Part shown: positions 20,806 to 30,478 of the stretch, one piece after another | Position numbering within the stretch: the first letter of the stretch is position 1 | Layout: every line of letters begins with the position of its first letter | Origin: Heracleum sosnowskyi | Taxonomy: Eukaryota; Streptophyta; Magnoliopsida; Apiales; Apiaceae | Assembly: GCA_030848705.1 (NCBI GenBank) | Contig: CM061243.1 | Location: 120,490,674-120,554,673 of the forward strand | Length of the DNA: 64,000 nt | Reading direction: 5' to 3' | The notes under the pieces: model-generated | Database searches by the model: none | Told to the model about the DNA's origin: nothing | Seen by the model: the letters and a program-made list of their open reading frames with translations, nothing else | Program-made: the position numbers and the translations under genes

Positions 20806-23094
20806 TTGTTGGGTTCCTTTTCCATGCAATTTATTAACTTTCACAGCAGAAGACTTTTTGAACTTAGCAGTCCTGACATGTTTTACTTCATCAGGATTTG
20901 CTTTGTCAGTATCAGTATTAACAAAAGCATGATCCAACTTGACATTCTTAATGCTACCAGAGTTTGCACTATTTTTATCAACTTTAGGCAAAGGATCATA
21001 AAAGTTATAGTACAACTCATGATAATCTTTACAAGTATAAATAGAATGCCATATACTACCACAATGAAAACAGGACTTCTGTGGTTTATAAAATACTGAT
21101 CTATTCCTAACATCAGACTTAGGAATATCAGTAATCTTCTTCTTACTCTTCTTACAATCAATAGCAAGATGATTAGAGTTACCATAGTTAAAACAACACT
21201 TTCTAGGTGCATTTGAGATATATTTGTAACCATTCTCTTTGTTGATCCCAACTTTACCATTCCTGTTTCTCTTAACAGTAGATTCCTTTTTCTTATCTGT
21301 CACCTCACAGATTTTATCCTTAAGCTGTTTCTGAGACAATAGACCTACATTCTTAATGACTTTATTCAAGACAGGTTTAGACTTTATGATTTTAATTCCT
21401 TGAGTAGAAGTAGATCCCTTTTCAAAAGTAGAATTGGAATCCTTACCAAAAACAAAATTAACAGGAGTAATCTTAGATTTGGTTGCATCTATAACATGTC
21501 TATAGGTCTTTGGACTGACTGTCTCATCAATGAAAATTTTCTCTTTCAATTTCTTATCGTCATCTGCCTTATATCCTAGACACTCTTTCCAATTCTTAGA
21601 GGTATTAATCTCATTAAATTTCCTACCAGAGTCTGTCCAGGTTCTGATTTTCTCATTAGCATTTTCAAGTTCCTTTTCAAGAGCAGTACATTTGGATTTT
21701 ATCTCTAAATACATGTGATTCACATTATCACATTCTTTTTGTACTTCTTGCATACGAGAAAATTTAGCTTCTAATATATCATTCCTTTTTCTAAGTTCAG
21801 ACATCTCAGATAAGATCCTAGTATTTTCAGCAGTTTGACTTCTAAAGCTAATATGTAATGACTTTAGAAAATGTCTTAACTCAGAAGCATTATCAGTATC
21901 AAAATCAAAGATAGTATTTAGTACCTTATCATCAGGAGCAGCAGTTACATCAGCATTGGCCATTAGAGCATAGTTGACCACCTCAGTATCAGATTCTGAG
22001 GAAGAGTCCATCCAATCCTTGCTTGATGTGATAAGTGCCTTTGTCTTCTTGCACTCAGAAGCAAAGTGACCCATACCATTGCACTTGTAGCATCTAACCT
22101 TTGACTTGTCAAATTTGCTACCCTTGCTGTCCTTTTTGATATACTTATCTTTGTTTGGATTGAAAGCCTTTTTCTGAAAGTTGCCTTGTCTTCTATTCTT
22201 CCTGAACTTCATCCTTCTGAAGTTTCTGACAATCATAGCAACCATCTCTTCCATGTCTGAGTCAGAAGAATCATCATCAGTATTGGCATCAGCATTGCCA
22301 TCAGTATCTGATGAAGAGTCATCAGGATCTGACTCAACTATTCTTGTTTTACTTCTAGAGACCTCCATAGCTTTTCCTTTTGATTTAGCCTCTGCTTTCA
22401 AAGCAATTGATTTTGCCTTGCTGCTTTTCTTGTTCTTTCTCTGTTGAACTTCAAGATCATGAGTTCTTAGCATCCCATAGACTTCATCAAGAGACACAGT
22501 GTTAAGATCATACTGATGTCTAATGATCGAGGTCTGAGTGTCCCATTTTTCAGGTAAAGCTCTTAGAAACTTGGTGTTTGAATCTTCAGTTTCATATTCC
22601 TTGTCAACTAAAGATAAACTGTTCAATAGTGTCAGAAATCTATCATATAGATCAGTTAGGCTCTCATCGGGTCTTGCATCAAATTGTTCATATTCTTGAA
22701 TCAAAAGAGCCCTTCTGTTTTTCTTGACAGATGCAGATCCCTGGCACTGAGTTTCCAAAGTATCCCAGATTTCTTTTGAAGACTTGCATGCAATCACTCT
22801 GTTTGACATGACAGCATCAAGACTACTGTGTAAGATATTCTTTATCTTTGGTTCCCTGAGTACATGAGCTTTTTCTTCTGGAGTCCATTCAGTTTTAGCC
22901 TTGACCACATAATGTTCAGGTACTGTATCTGTTCGTTCTACAATCCTTATAGGAATATATGGTCCATCACGAATCCTGTCCAAATAGTCAGGATCCATAG
23001 CCTCCAGGTACATCAACATCTTTACCCTCCATGTTGGATATTCTGATTTCTTCAAGATGGGAATCTTCATGCTTTCATACTTGGTTGTCGACAT
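20779..23094 (-). CDS. Copia A Gag
   Basis: 771 codons from ATG at 23094, just inside the 5' LTR and primer site. The N-terminal part (KIPILKKSEYPTWRVKMLMY) and the segment around residues 100-215 are the UBN2-type gag fold. A zinc knuckle CYKCNGMGHFASEC spans 335-348. A likely coiled coil lies at ~420-490. Two further knuckle-like sites follow: 634-647 is degenerate (second Cys is Tyr), while CFHCGSIWHSIYTC at 675-688 keeps all four ligands. Gag assembles the particle that holds element RNA. It ends with TAG at 20779, 16 bases before the pol frame opens. The length and the long tail after the first knuckle fit Sireviruses. Confidence 0.95.
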   Translation of the reverse strand: MSTTKYESMKIPILKKSEYPTWRVKMLMYLEAMDPDYLDRIRDGPYIPIRIVERTDTVPEHYVVKAKTEWTPEEKAHVLREPKIKNILHSSLDAVMSNRVIACKSSKEIWDTLETQCQGSASVKKNRRALLIQEYEQFDARPDESLTDLYDRFLTLLNSLSLVDKEYETEDSNTKFLRALPEKWDTQTSIIRHQYDLNTVSLDEVYGMLRTHDLEVQQRKNKKSSKAKSIALKAEAKSKGKAMEVSRSKTRIVESDPDDSSSDTDGNADANTDDDSSDSDMEEMVAMIVRNFRRMKFRKNRRQGNFQKKAFNPNKDKYIKKDSKGSKFDKSKVRCYKCNGMGHFASECKKTKALITSSKDWMDSSSESDTEVVNYALMANADVTAAPDDKVLNTIFDFDTDNASELRHFLKSLHISFRSQTAENTRILSEMSELRKRNDILEAKFSRMQEVQKECDNVNHMYLEIKSKCTALEKELENANEKIRTWTDSGRKFNEINTSKNWKECLGYKADDDKKLKEKIFIDETVSPKTYRHVIDATKSKITPVNFVFGKDSNSTFEKGSTSTQGIKIIKSKPVLNKVIKNVGLLSQKQLKDKICEVTDKKKESTVKRNRNGKVGINKENGYKYISNAPRKCCFNYGNSNHLAIDCKKSKKKITDIPKSDVRNRSVFYKPQKSCFHCGSIWHSIYTCKDYHELYYNFYDPLPKVDKNSANSGSIKNVKLDHAFVNTDTDKANPDEVKHVRTAKFKKSSAVKVNKLHGKGTQQVWVPKCSN

Positions 23095-23130
23095 CTTTAG
23101 ATCGTATCTGATTCAGAATTAAATCAGTTT

Positions 23131-23142
23131 GCTCTGATACCA
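23131..23142 (-). other. Primer-binding site of Copia A
   Basis: TGGTATCAGAGC on the minus strand, complementary to the 3' end of initiator methionine tRNA, two bases inside the 5' LTR. Confidence 0.9.
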
Positions 23143-23144
23143 AT

Positions 23145-23716
23145 TGTTGCCCAGTAATAATCTATTGTAGAAGGGGGATTGAATACAATAGTATAAGATA
23201 ATCGACTTCTTAATGTATATATCACAAATATGAAAGAAAGATAACAACTTTATTAAATCTGATATAAAACTGTTACAAACTCTCTCAAGAAATTCTGATG
23301 TTCTTGAGAGCTGCTAGCTTACAAAAACTCTCTCAAGAAATTCTATGTTCTTAAGAGCTTCTATTCGATTATGTTCCCCCTTGTGTGTTGTACATAAATC
23401 GAAACCAAAACTGTGTTTATATACTACACAGCTTCTCTATCAATAATAAGTCCTAATCAATTACAAAGATTGAAACCTATCCATAATTGATAGCTACATT
23501 CTACAAACCAGGAACCGATAGAATAAACTTCCATGTTTAACTAGACTCCAAATATAACTCGAAGTAGGAATCCTGATCAGCTTCCAGTCCTGATGATCAA
23601 TCCTGATCCCAGTCCTGATATGTATCTTGATCCTGACGACCATGTAATCCTGATGACGTCAGCAATCCTGATCAGTTGAGTCTAGCTCCTGACGATCATT
23701 GAATTCTGAACTAACA
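23145..23716 (-). repeat. 5' LTR of Copia A
   Basis: 572 bp, matching the left LTR with about eight differences, including a shorter G-run in the hairpin loop. Acts as promoter when intact. Motifs ATCCTGAT cluster near 23571-23675. Confidence 0.95.
23416..23423 (-). promoter_or_regulatory. TATA box of the Copia A 5' LTR
   Basis: TATATAAA on the minus strand (GTAGTATATAAACACAG context). Its place in the LTR fits a U3 core promoter, with the transcript start expected some 30 bases further left. Confidence 0.6.
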
Positions 23717-24465
23717 ATTAATTTTATTAATTGATTTATTTGCATTTAAATACTTATATTGGATTTAAAAATCAGATTTTTGATTTAAAAATTTGTTTGC
23801 GACTTATTTAAATTCAAATAAGCCTCGGATATTATTTTAAAATTATGTATAAGAGCTATATGGTTTATATAAAGTCGAATAATGTGTTTAGTGTCCGTAA
23901 ATGTTTTATATAAAGATTTGTTTCTGAGTTTGCTTATCGGAAAAATAGGTCGGGCGTTCGATAAATCTCGGGAGTGGCCCGATTGGCTGTTTAGACTTAT
24001 ACAATGATTACGAGTGTATATTGAGGATAGAATAAATGATGCGATGTACTAATATGAGTTATGTATTATAGAATCGAGTTCCCGAGGCAAGGGAAAGGAG
24101 AAGGTAGAGTAGCAACGGTAGAATTTGACTACGTCGAACCAGGCAAGTGTCTATTTCTTTCACAAATCCTTGAGTAATCTTACTCTGAGTTATTATATGT
24201 ATGTTTTTATCAAACCAACCCCAATGATTCGATTCTTATCCTGTATCTGAACCAATAACATTGTTTCCATGAAACAATTTCTTGATTCCTTTGATTATCC
24301 ACAATCTTGTTGAATATTGAAAATCCTCGCCTTCGATTCACTTGTGTATATTATAACCTTGATATTTCTTGAGACGGATGTGTTGCTTCTTTGAAACCAT
24401 TCCGAACTTGTTTCACGGACATTACTTGATCTTGATCAGTTGAAGCTCCTTTGCAATTTATCATA

Positions 24466-24680
24466 CTATTTCACCTTCGTTGTGATTGATTGTCAGATGA
24501 AAATCTTTTGCTATTGTCATTTCACCTTCGTTGTGATTGATTGTCAGATGAAACTCTTTGCTATTGTCATTTCACCCTCGTTGCGATTGATTGTCAGATG
24601 AAACTCTTTTGCTATTGTCATTTCACCCTCGTTGTGATTAATTGTCAGATGAAGCTCTTGATATTGTCATACTATTTTAT
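24466..24680 (+). repeat. Tandem repeat, ~50-bp unit, about four copies, in the solo LTR
   Basis: Copies of a unit containing ATTTCACC, TCGTTGTGATTGATTGTCAG, ATGAA and CTATTGTC. The last copy is diverged. Confidence 0.85.
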
Positions 24681-25411
24681 TCTTGTTGTGATTATTATTG
24701 AAGCATGTATTGCTTATGTGTTATGATAGAATTGGAAATGTTTTGAAAAAAAATAGACCAGCAATGGTCGGACCAAATTTTTGGTCGATGATAATTATGG
24801 CCAAGGATCCAGTGGAGGGCCTTGCTATAAGTAGGTTCGGGGTTGATGCGTGGCTGGCCAGCAGCTCAACCTTTGATTTGAATGAGATAAATAAAAAAAT
24901 CCAATTCTAATCTGTTTTCTTCATAAGAGGTTGATATAATCATGCATTGTGCATTGATTCAAATTCTTGTGATTCCTTTTCGTTATGAAACTGCATTGAA
25001 TATATATATGATGTTTGCTGAGCACTTTTGGCTCACTCTTGCTTGTTGTTTTATAACCCTATTCCAGTGAAGCGAGAGTATAAGTCGGCACAGCATGACG
25101 GATAGTTCACCGGCAGCTAGGGGAGCTCCTCGAGTGATTGTCCTTGGCAGGGTAGTTGTTGTTTTGTTTTGTTAGACTAGATGTCTAGCTCTGGACTTAA
25201 GTTGTGATGTAATAACTCTGATAAAACTGGTTTGTATTAATAAAAGATTGTAGAAGCTTGTGTTCAATGCCATAATCTGGATGCGGTCTTGGATAAGGGG
25301 TATTTTATGTTATTATTATATTATGCATGTGTTATATTCAGGTATGTTGAGTTTCGTTGGTCGGGTGACTCCCCAAATCTGTACCCCGGATTTGGAGGGC
25401 GTCACAACGTA

Positions 25412-25600
25412 GGCAACTCTAGAACTACGTCTTGGATTGATTCTTGATTCTCATCAAGGTACGTAGACATCTTGTTAGGACCGAGTTAGTCCCCGACAAT
25501 AAGAGCAACCACACCATTAAAGCTTGAAGCTCATCAACCCTAGCATTAAATTCACGAAACCCTAGCAGCGATTTGAAGACCTAGTTTTTATTCCACAACA
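25412..25600 (+). repeat. 3' LTR of the Tat element, right part
   Basis: Resumes with GGCAACTCTAGAAC after the ACGTA duplication and ends CACAACA, matching 2469-2657 of the 5' LTR closely. Followed by the AATGC duplication. Confidence 0.9.
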
Positions 25601-25605
25601 AATGC

Positions 25606-26478
25606 AATAACAACAATAATGATGATGAATTACAAAAAAGATAATATAAAAACCGGGGATACCTCTTTCAAACAATGTTTCACTAGTGTCTCTGGGGTGT
25701 TGGTATCTGATGTACTAACTCCAGTACTGTAAACTGCATTCATAGACTCCAACATTCACTAATTCCAGCACATTGCCTTTTCCTTATCATCGTTGTAAGT
25801 GCATCTAACCCATTTAATTTATTAGACGACTATATTCAGACCTACAAATATTTAATAGAATTATGAGGTTAACAGGGAATAGATCATGAAGTTGCGGATA
25901 TCTCTCCTCGTAAGCGCCTCTGGGAATTTAATTAAGAAAAGTAAGAACTCTTTTGGCTTAGAGAAATACACTAGGAAGATAGATTATGAGCCATTAAGAT
26001 CAGTGGACTTTTGCATTGTTTGAAGGAGACAATTAGAGAAGACTAATGCATCCACATAACTGGTATAACAACCCAAGAATGTAAAAAAAATAATACTGAA
26101 AGTGCAAAAAGATCAAAGAATTTCTAACTCATATGATCTAAGTCTGTAAAGAAATCATCGTACTAATACATTAGCGTACTCTCCAGGAACAATTCAAAAT
26201 AAAGAACATCACAAAATTCCAATTGTTAAATCCAAAGTTGTCATCACGTTTTTGACAGGAATTCCTACAAGAACATTAAAATGTACAGTCGTATGGATTT
26301 TTCGTTTTTCAGGAAATACAGACTCAACATCTAATTCCAATGCAAGTGTCCTGACTCCTTAACATTTTTTTAATATATTTAACTTTTTTGTTAAAAAAAC
26401 TATGTATATATAATATATATAATACTTATATAGAATTATCCAAGTGGGCCCCTAGGCATATGCCTTGGTCGTCTTACC
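25606..26478. other. Inner right part of the hAT-like remnant
   Basis: AT-rich non-coding DNA between the Tat element and the right hAT-like end. No gene, RNA or repeat recognised. Confidence 0.4.
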
Positions 26479-26501
26479 CAAGGGTCAGCCCTGACAATTA
26501 T

Positions 26502-28599
26502 AAGGTGGCAAAATAAAATATTTTGATTAGAGAGATTCATATGAATGCAAACGAGCCCCTTTTATTAATTATTTTATCAAATAATTGAGAAGAAACACAT
26601 GACATTATGGTAATTTTTATGGGATTTTTTTATGGTTCCCTAACATTATATGTAGTTAATATAGAAATGCTTCTGTGTTTATTTTTTTTGACTAGTTGGA
26701 GAATGGTTAATTTGGTAATATATTCAAATTATACATCACATTATTGCCGTTTTAGCTAATAGTGCTAGGTATCCCAATTGTTTTCCCAAATTACATGTCA
26801 TTACACATGATGTATTTTGATTCGTGGAAATATATGTATGTAAACGAGGTCTCATATTATTATTAGAAAAATTACTAATTATATATACATCACATCAGCA
26901 TTTGAAAAATATTTTGGGACAAGTTTTTTTTTTTTTTTTGTAACATTTTTGGGACAAGTTTTGGTATTCCTAACATTTTCCGAAATGAAATTGCTCGGGC
27001 AGAGGTTTATTTATTACTGTAACAGATTTTTTTTATTGACCTTCCGTGTTAGAAAAGAAGGCAATAATGTCAAATATGGTAGTATTTTTTTGTAACACGT
27101 TATATTGTTATTATAATTTTGAATGTAAGGCGAAAGAGATAATGGGGCAAGCTCCAGAGCAAAGCTCAAAATTCTATAATGTTAAGATAGGAACAAACTC
27201 CAAATCTTAAACAACACTCGTTCAAATTAAAGTAAGAGAATATCGATACTAGACTATTCTACTTAGAATCATTACATTGTCATTTTCCAATCTTTGTTGG
27301 TGTATCAGCCTCCCTTGAGATGTCAATCTCACTTGTCACCAATATCCTGTATTCACGACCCGTAGTCTCAATGTCCCTTGTTGTGCCACTTCTGTTCCTC
27401 TGTGGATTGTCCCTAATGTTAGCTCACTTCCCCGTGGATTATCTTTGTGAATTGTCCCTGATTGTTCCTCTGTTCCATGTAGAAAAGGTCCCTGCATAAC
27501 CATAGTAACACTAACTGTCATTCATAATACATGTCCTCAATGAAAAAAGCAGAGTCACAGTCAGGCTCCCCAACTTCTCATCCTCTTTGTGTTCGCTATG
27601 TACAATTCCCAAAGGAACCATAAACCAAGAAAAACACTGAATATGATCATAGTTTCAAAGAATAAGTGCATCAAAAGGCCACTCTAAGGAGATCGCAACA
27701 GTCTTCATCCCTAATCCAATTAAGACCATCTTGAGAAAACTACCAATCTTCAAATCAAATAGACCATAACTTTTGTCCCAACCACAAGTCCAAGAGGATA
27801 AAGGTAAAAACGCAGCAAAACTCGTGCTATGACATACTTGAAAAAAATTCAGAGCTAACAAGATGTGCTCGATGATAACGAGCAATGAAGATCACACATG
27901 GAAAGCGATTTTGTCAAGAAGACATGACCCACTTTGACCAAATTCATATGCAATTAAACACACAAATAGTTCACAGGCAAAACTTATCAAATACTTCAAG
28001 TGCACTATTTTAGGATTACACAAAGGAGACAACCCAAACACTGTAAACCCATTTCGGTCACATAAACCAAATAACAAACACTTTGAAGGCATAAAGCAAT
28101 CCTTAAGAAGGAAACACAAGTAACAACTCCTGTAAATCTCAAGTTCTAGGACAATCACAAATCTACCAGAAACAATCTTAAGGCCAATGAAAACAAGAGT
28201 AAAGTGGTTAGATAAAACCTGTTTACCATTAACTTTAAAGATACAAACATCTCACTGCTCCGTTCACTAAAAAGACCGCGGAACTGAATCTATAAGTTGT
28301 TTGTGTAAGACCAAGCCCAATACACAAGAGTCACTCCAAAAGATGTTCACTTTCATAACAAATTGTTTAAATATACCCAATCTAAGCTTTGTTAATGATT
28401 CACAACTTGAAAAGTTATAGTACAATTGATTAATCAAAGTAAATCTGAAAAGGTTAGGGTTCAAAGAAAAAGAAGGTTGGTATTGAAAAACAAGAAAATG
28501 AAAGGAATAGATGAAGGAAGGTGAGAAAGAGAAGAAGAGTAGAGAATAGAGATGGAAGATGAGAAAGCCAGTGAATCAACTCTCATCGGAAGTAACAAA
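26502..28599. other. Intergenic DNA upstream of the second PUP gene
   Basis: AT-rich sequence. A poly-T run near 26925-26940 is flanked by two copies of TTTTGGGACAAGTTTT-like text. Short minus-strand frames at 27655-28464 show no recognisable domain and I do not call them genes. Confidence 0.45.
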
Positions 28600-28920
28600 A
28601 TATCAAATATGATATTGTACATGCAATATTATTATGTTTTTAGATATTCCTGCCAACATGCAAATATGGGGCAAATTATTTTGTCAAGTATGTTAAATAT
28701 AATATATGATCCAATTGGGGGCCTTCCTCTAACACCTTAAGGTTTTAGATGAGCTGGTTACTCAACATAGTATCAGAGCTCTGGTCGGCGGAGGTCACGA
28801 GTTCAACTCCCTGCCACCCCTAATATTCTCACAATTTATGAGGGACACAAAGGCAAATTAATGCCCCAAAGATGAGCGTCTGTGATCAACTCTTCCACTC
28901 TTACGAGTGAGGGGGTATTG
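28600..28920 (+). mobile_element. TRIM-like LTR remnant
   Basis: CTAACACCTTAAGGTTTTAG followed by a GAGCTGGTTACTCAACA end and TAGTATCAGAGCT (28774-28786) resembles the end of a TRIM LTR joined to a primer-binding site; GAGTGAGGGGGT near 28910 would be its polypurine tract. No matching 3' LTR follows, and no coding capacity is present. The family call rests on recall of dicot TRIM sequences. Confidence 0.55.
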
Positions 28921-29399
28921 CTTAGTACTCAGTGCCCAGAAGTCGGAGCTAATAGTTCCATTGTAAGCCAACCCACATTCTAGGGCTTCCTCCAAAAGGA
29001 CAAGCATTGAGATATTACAAATGTCACCTAATGCTAATTAACAAAAATTACATGCTACTAAAATGATATTATGTTTTTGTAAAATCATACAGGTAACATA
29101 ATAACAAAAAACCTTTATATTTTAAAAATAATAATAATTTAATTTAAATTTTGACCTGTAGAATAATTTGACTAAATTATAGTGGCAAACACTTGTAAAG
29201 GTCATTACTGATACAATAAAGTTTGATCGATCTGATTGCATGGGTTTGCATAAGAGTGTATAATATCTCATGTCATCAACAAACTTGGTTTAATTTTATT
29301 TAAACACTGGTCCGGACTTAGGACCAAGTAATTACTTGATTTGATTGTAGGAATTCATACATATCGTAACATCCCATTCCCTCCTAGTTCACCCTATAT
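28921..29399. other. 5' flank of the second PUP gene
   Basis: AT-rich non-coding sequence. A pyrimidine-rich stretch ending TATGCAG just before 29404 could be a splice acceptor, so an upstream short exon is possible but not seen. Confidence 0.4.
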
Positions 29400-29865
29400 A
29401 TGCAGGAATTTATGGAACTATTGAATTTGTACTGGAAAATCATGGTGAACGAGGAAGCTAAAACTAATGTATCACCTCATGAAACACAAGCACTTAGCCC
29501 TTATATGAGAAAAATCTTGCTTATAATAAGCTGTATAGTCCTTTCCATCGGAAACTGCGGCGGTCCACTGATCATGCGCCTCTACTTCATCCATGGTGCC
29601 GAAAGAATCTGGCTATCAAGTTGGCTCTTAACTGCCGGCTGGCCATTGATTCTCATTGTTCTAATCCCCACCTTCTACCATCGTCGCACCACTATGGATA
29701 ACTCCACCACCAAGCTCTTTAACATTAAGCCACGCTTGATCCTCGCCTCGGCTGTTATTGGTATTCTCACTGGTGCAGATAACTATCTGTATTCATATGG
29801 CATTGTAAAACTTCCAGTGTCCACATCAGCCCTAGTGATTGCGTTATAACTTGCATTCACCGTAG
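29400..29865 (+). pseudogene. Purine permease (PUP) pseudogene, exon 1
   Basis: Encodes the N-terminal half of a PUP: a hydrophilic head, then membrane segments with LLIISCIVLSIGNCGGPLIM, LYFIHGAERIWLSSWLLTAGW, and LILASAVIGILTGADNYLYS. The frame runs to LVIAL and meets TAA at 29847-29849, where the family has Gln (one C-to-T change from CAA), then continues openly to a donor at 29866 with the phase needed by the next exon. The start codon at 29400 is the first ATG of the open frame; other Mets 3 and 13 codons on are possible. The intron after this exon holds the whole C-D-B nest. Without read-through the product would stop before most of the membrane segments. Confidence 0.85.
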
Positions 29866-29918
29866 GTTTTCAATATTTTGAAAATGTATCTATATATTTC
29901 AATTTATTAGTTTTACGT

Positions 29919-30187
29919 TATTGGAGACTATAGTTAAAATAGAAAGTTTATATTTCCATTCCCTTTTAGTTAGTTAGTTATCCAGCTAGTTTACAGCTCA
30001 GCAATTGTCCACATCAGCGTAACTAACTTTGTCTTGTATATAATCTTTACTTTGTATTCTAATGAGTTAGTTTTGCATTCTGTAAAAACATAAAAGCTTA
30101 ACTATTGTAGGGATGGTTAGTTAGAAGCTTGGACTAGTTCAACAATGGAGTTCAATACATTTTCATTATAGAATTGTTCGATTATCA
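29919..30187 (+). repeat. 5' LTR of Copia C
   Basis: 269 bp with TATATAAT at 30037-30044 as likely TATA box. Ends GATTATCA directly before the primer-binding site. Confidence 0.9.
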
Positions 30188-30199
30188 TGGTATCAGAGC
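30188..30199 (+). other. Primer-binding site of Copia C
   Basis: TGGTATCAGAGC, complementary to initiator methionine tRNA, abutting the LTR. Confidence 0.9.
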
Positions 30200-30478
30200 T
30201 TCGTTCGAGCTTCGTATGATCTAAATTCCGCAAACACAGAATTGAGTTCTTTTCTCGTGAAATCAGGTGTTATTCATCCTTACTTTGCAATTGTTTTACG
30301 ATTATATATTCATTTCATGATTTTGTGAGATGTTTTTTGTTCGCGAGTTTGTGATCTCTGAGTTTAATTGATCGTCTAAAGTCTAAGTTTCGAAGAACAT
30401 TTTGTCAAACAGATCATATGCAATTAGTTTACAATTTGTACAAGTACTGTTTAGATCTTGAAGTATTGATTAAAAGTC

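Larger units (their letters stand above)
11669..23716 (-). mobile_element. Copia element A, Sirevirus-like, nearly intact
   Basis: 12,048 bp in reverse orientation: 5' LTR at right (23145-23716), primer site, gag, pol, spacer, extra ORF, polypurine tract, 3' LTR at left (11669-12241). The target duplication ATTAA is exact (11664-11668 and 23717-23721). LTRs differ at about 8 of 572 positions by eye, the lowest divergence in the window, agreeing with its innermost place. All three large frames are open. Long frames and low divergence suggest recent activity. One odd point is a D-to-E change at a catalytic integrase residue. Dispersed TCAGGAT/ATCCTGA motifs run through the whole element. Confidence 0.95.
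9966..25406 (+). mobile_element. Solo LTR, Tekay-like Ty3/gypsy, ~3.4 kb, split by Copia A
   Basis: Begins TGTAATATCC and ends GGGCGTCACA, with exact duplications ACGTA at 9961-9965 and 25407-25411. Without Copia A (and one ATTAA) it is about 3.4 kb and has no gag, pol, primer site or polypurine tract, so it is a solo LTR left by recombination. Length, the TGTAATATCC start, the internal TGCTGAGCACTTTTGGCTCA (25015-25034) and the end are typical of Tekay/Del chromovirus LTRs. That lineage call rests on recall of the family. Confidence 0.75.
2247..25600 (+). mobile_element. Ty3/gypsy retrotransposon, Tat lineage, decayed, interrupted in its 3' LTR
   Basis: A complete but decayed element: 5' LTR 2247-2657, primer-binding site 2658-2675, gag and pol remnants to ~7515, a long untranslated region with tandem repeats 7515-9530, polypurine tract before 9549, and a 3' LTR split by a later insertion (9549-9965 and 25412-25600). 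The target duplication AATGC is exact (2242-2246 and 25601-25605). Tat lineage is read from the TGGCGCCATCTGTGGG primer site, the RT wording KDCFPLPRIDALIVATTEHK, and a second RNase H between RT and integrase. Every frame carries many stops and shifts. The insertion at 9966-25406 accounts for about 15.4 kb of its span. Confidence 0.9.
1912..26493. mobile_element. hAT-like non-autonomous transposon remnant, host of the Tat element
   Basis: The left end reads TAGAGCCGATCCTAG (1912-1926) and the right end, read inward on the other strand, reads CAGGGCTGACCCTTG (26493-26479). Ten of 15 positions agree and four of the five mismatches are transitions. The flanks are ATAATTAT (1904-1911) and ACAATTAT (26494-26501), an 8-bp duplication with one transition, the size expected for hAT elements. 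Without the Tat nest (2247-25605) about 1.2 kb remains and shows no transposase. Ends and duplication are degenerate, so this is a moderate-confidence call. If right, it is the oldest insertion of this nest. Confidence 0.5.

Noticed and set aside
27655..28464. Three minus-strand open frames upstream of the PUP pseudogene
   Set aside because: Short, in different frames, no recognisable motif and no shared splice pattern.
29922..29930. LTR of C starting at TGGAGACTA
   Set aside because: That start gives no target duplication. Starting three bases earlier (TATTGG, shared by both LTRs) gives TACGT/TATGT.
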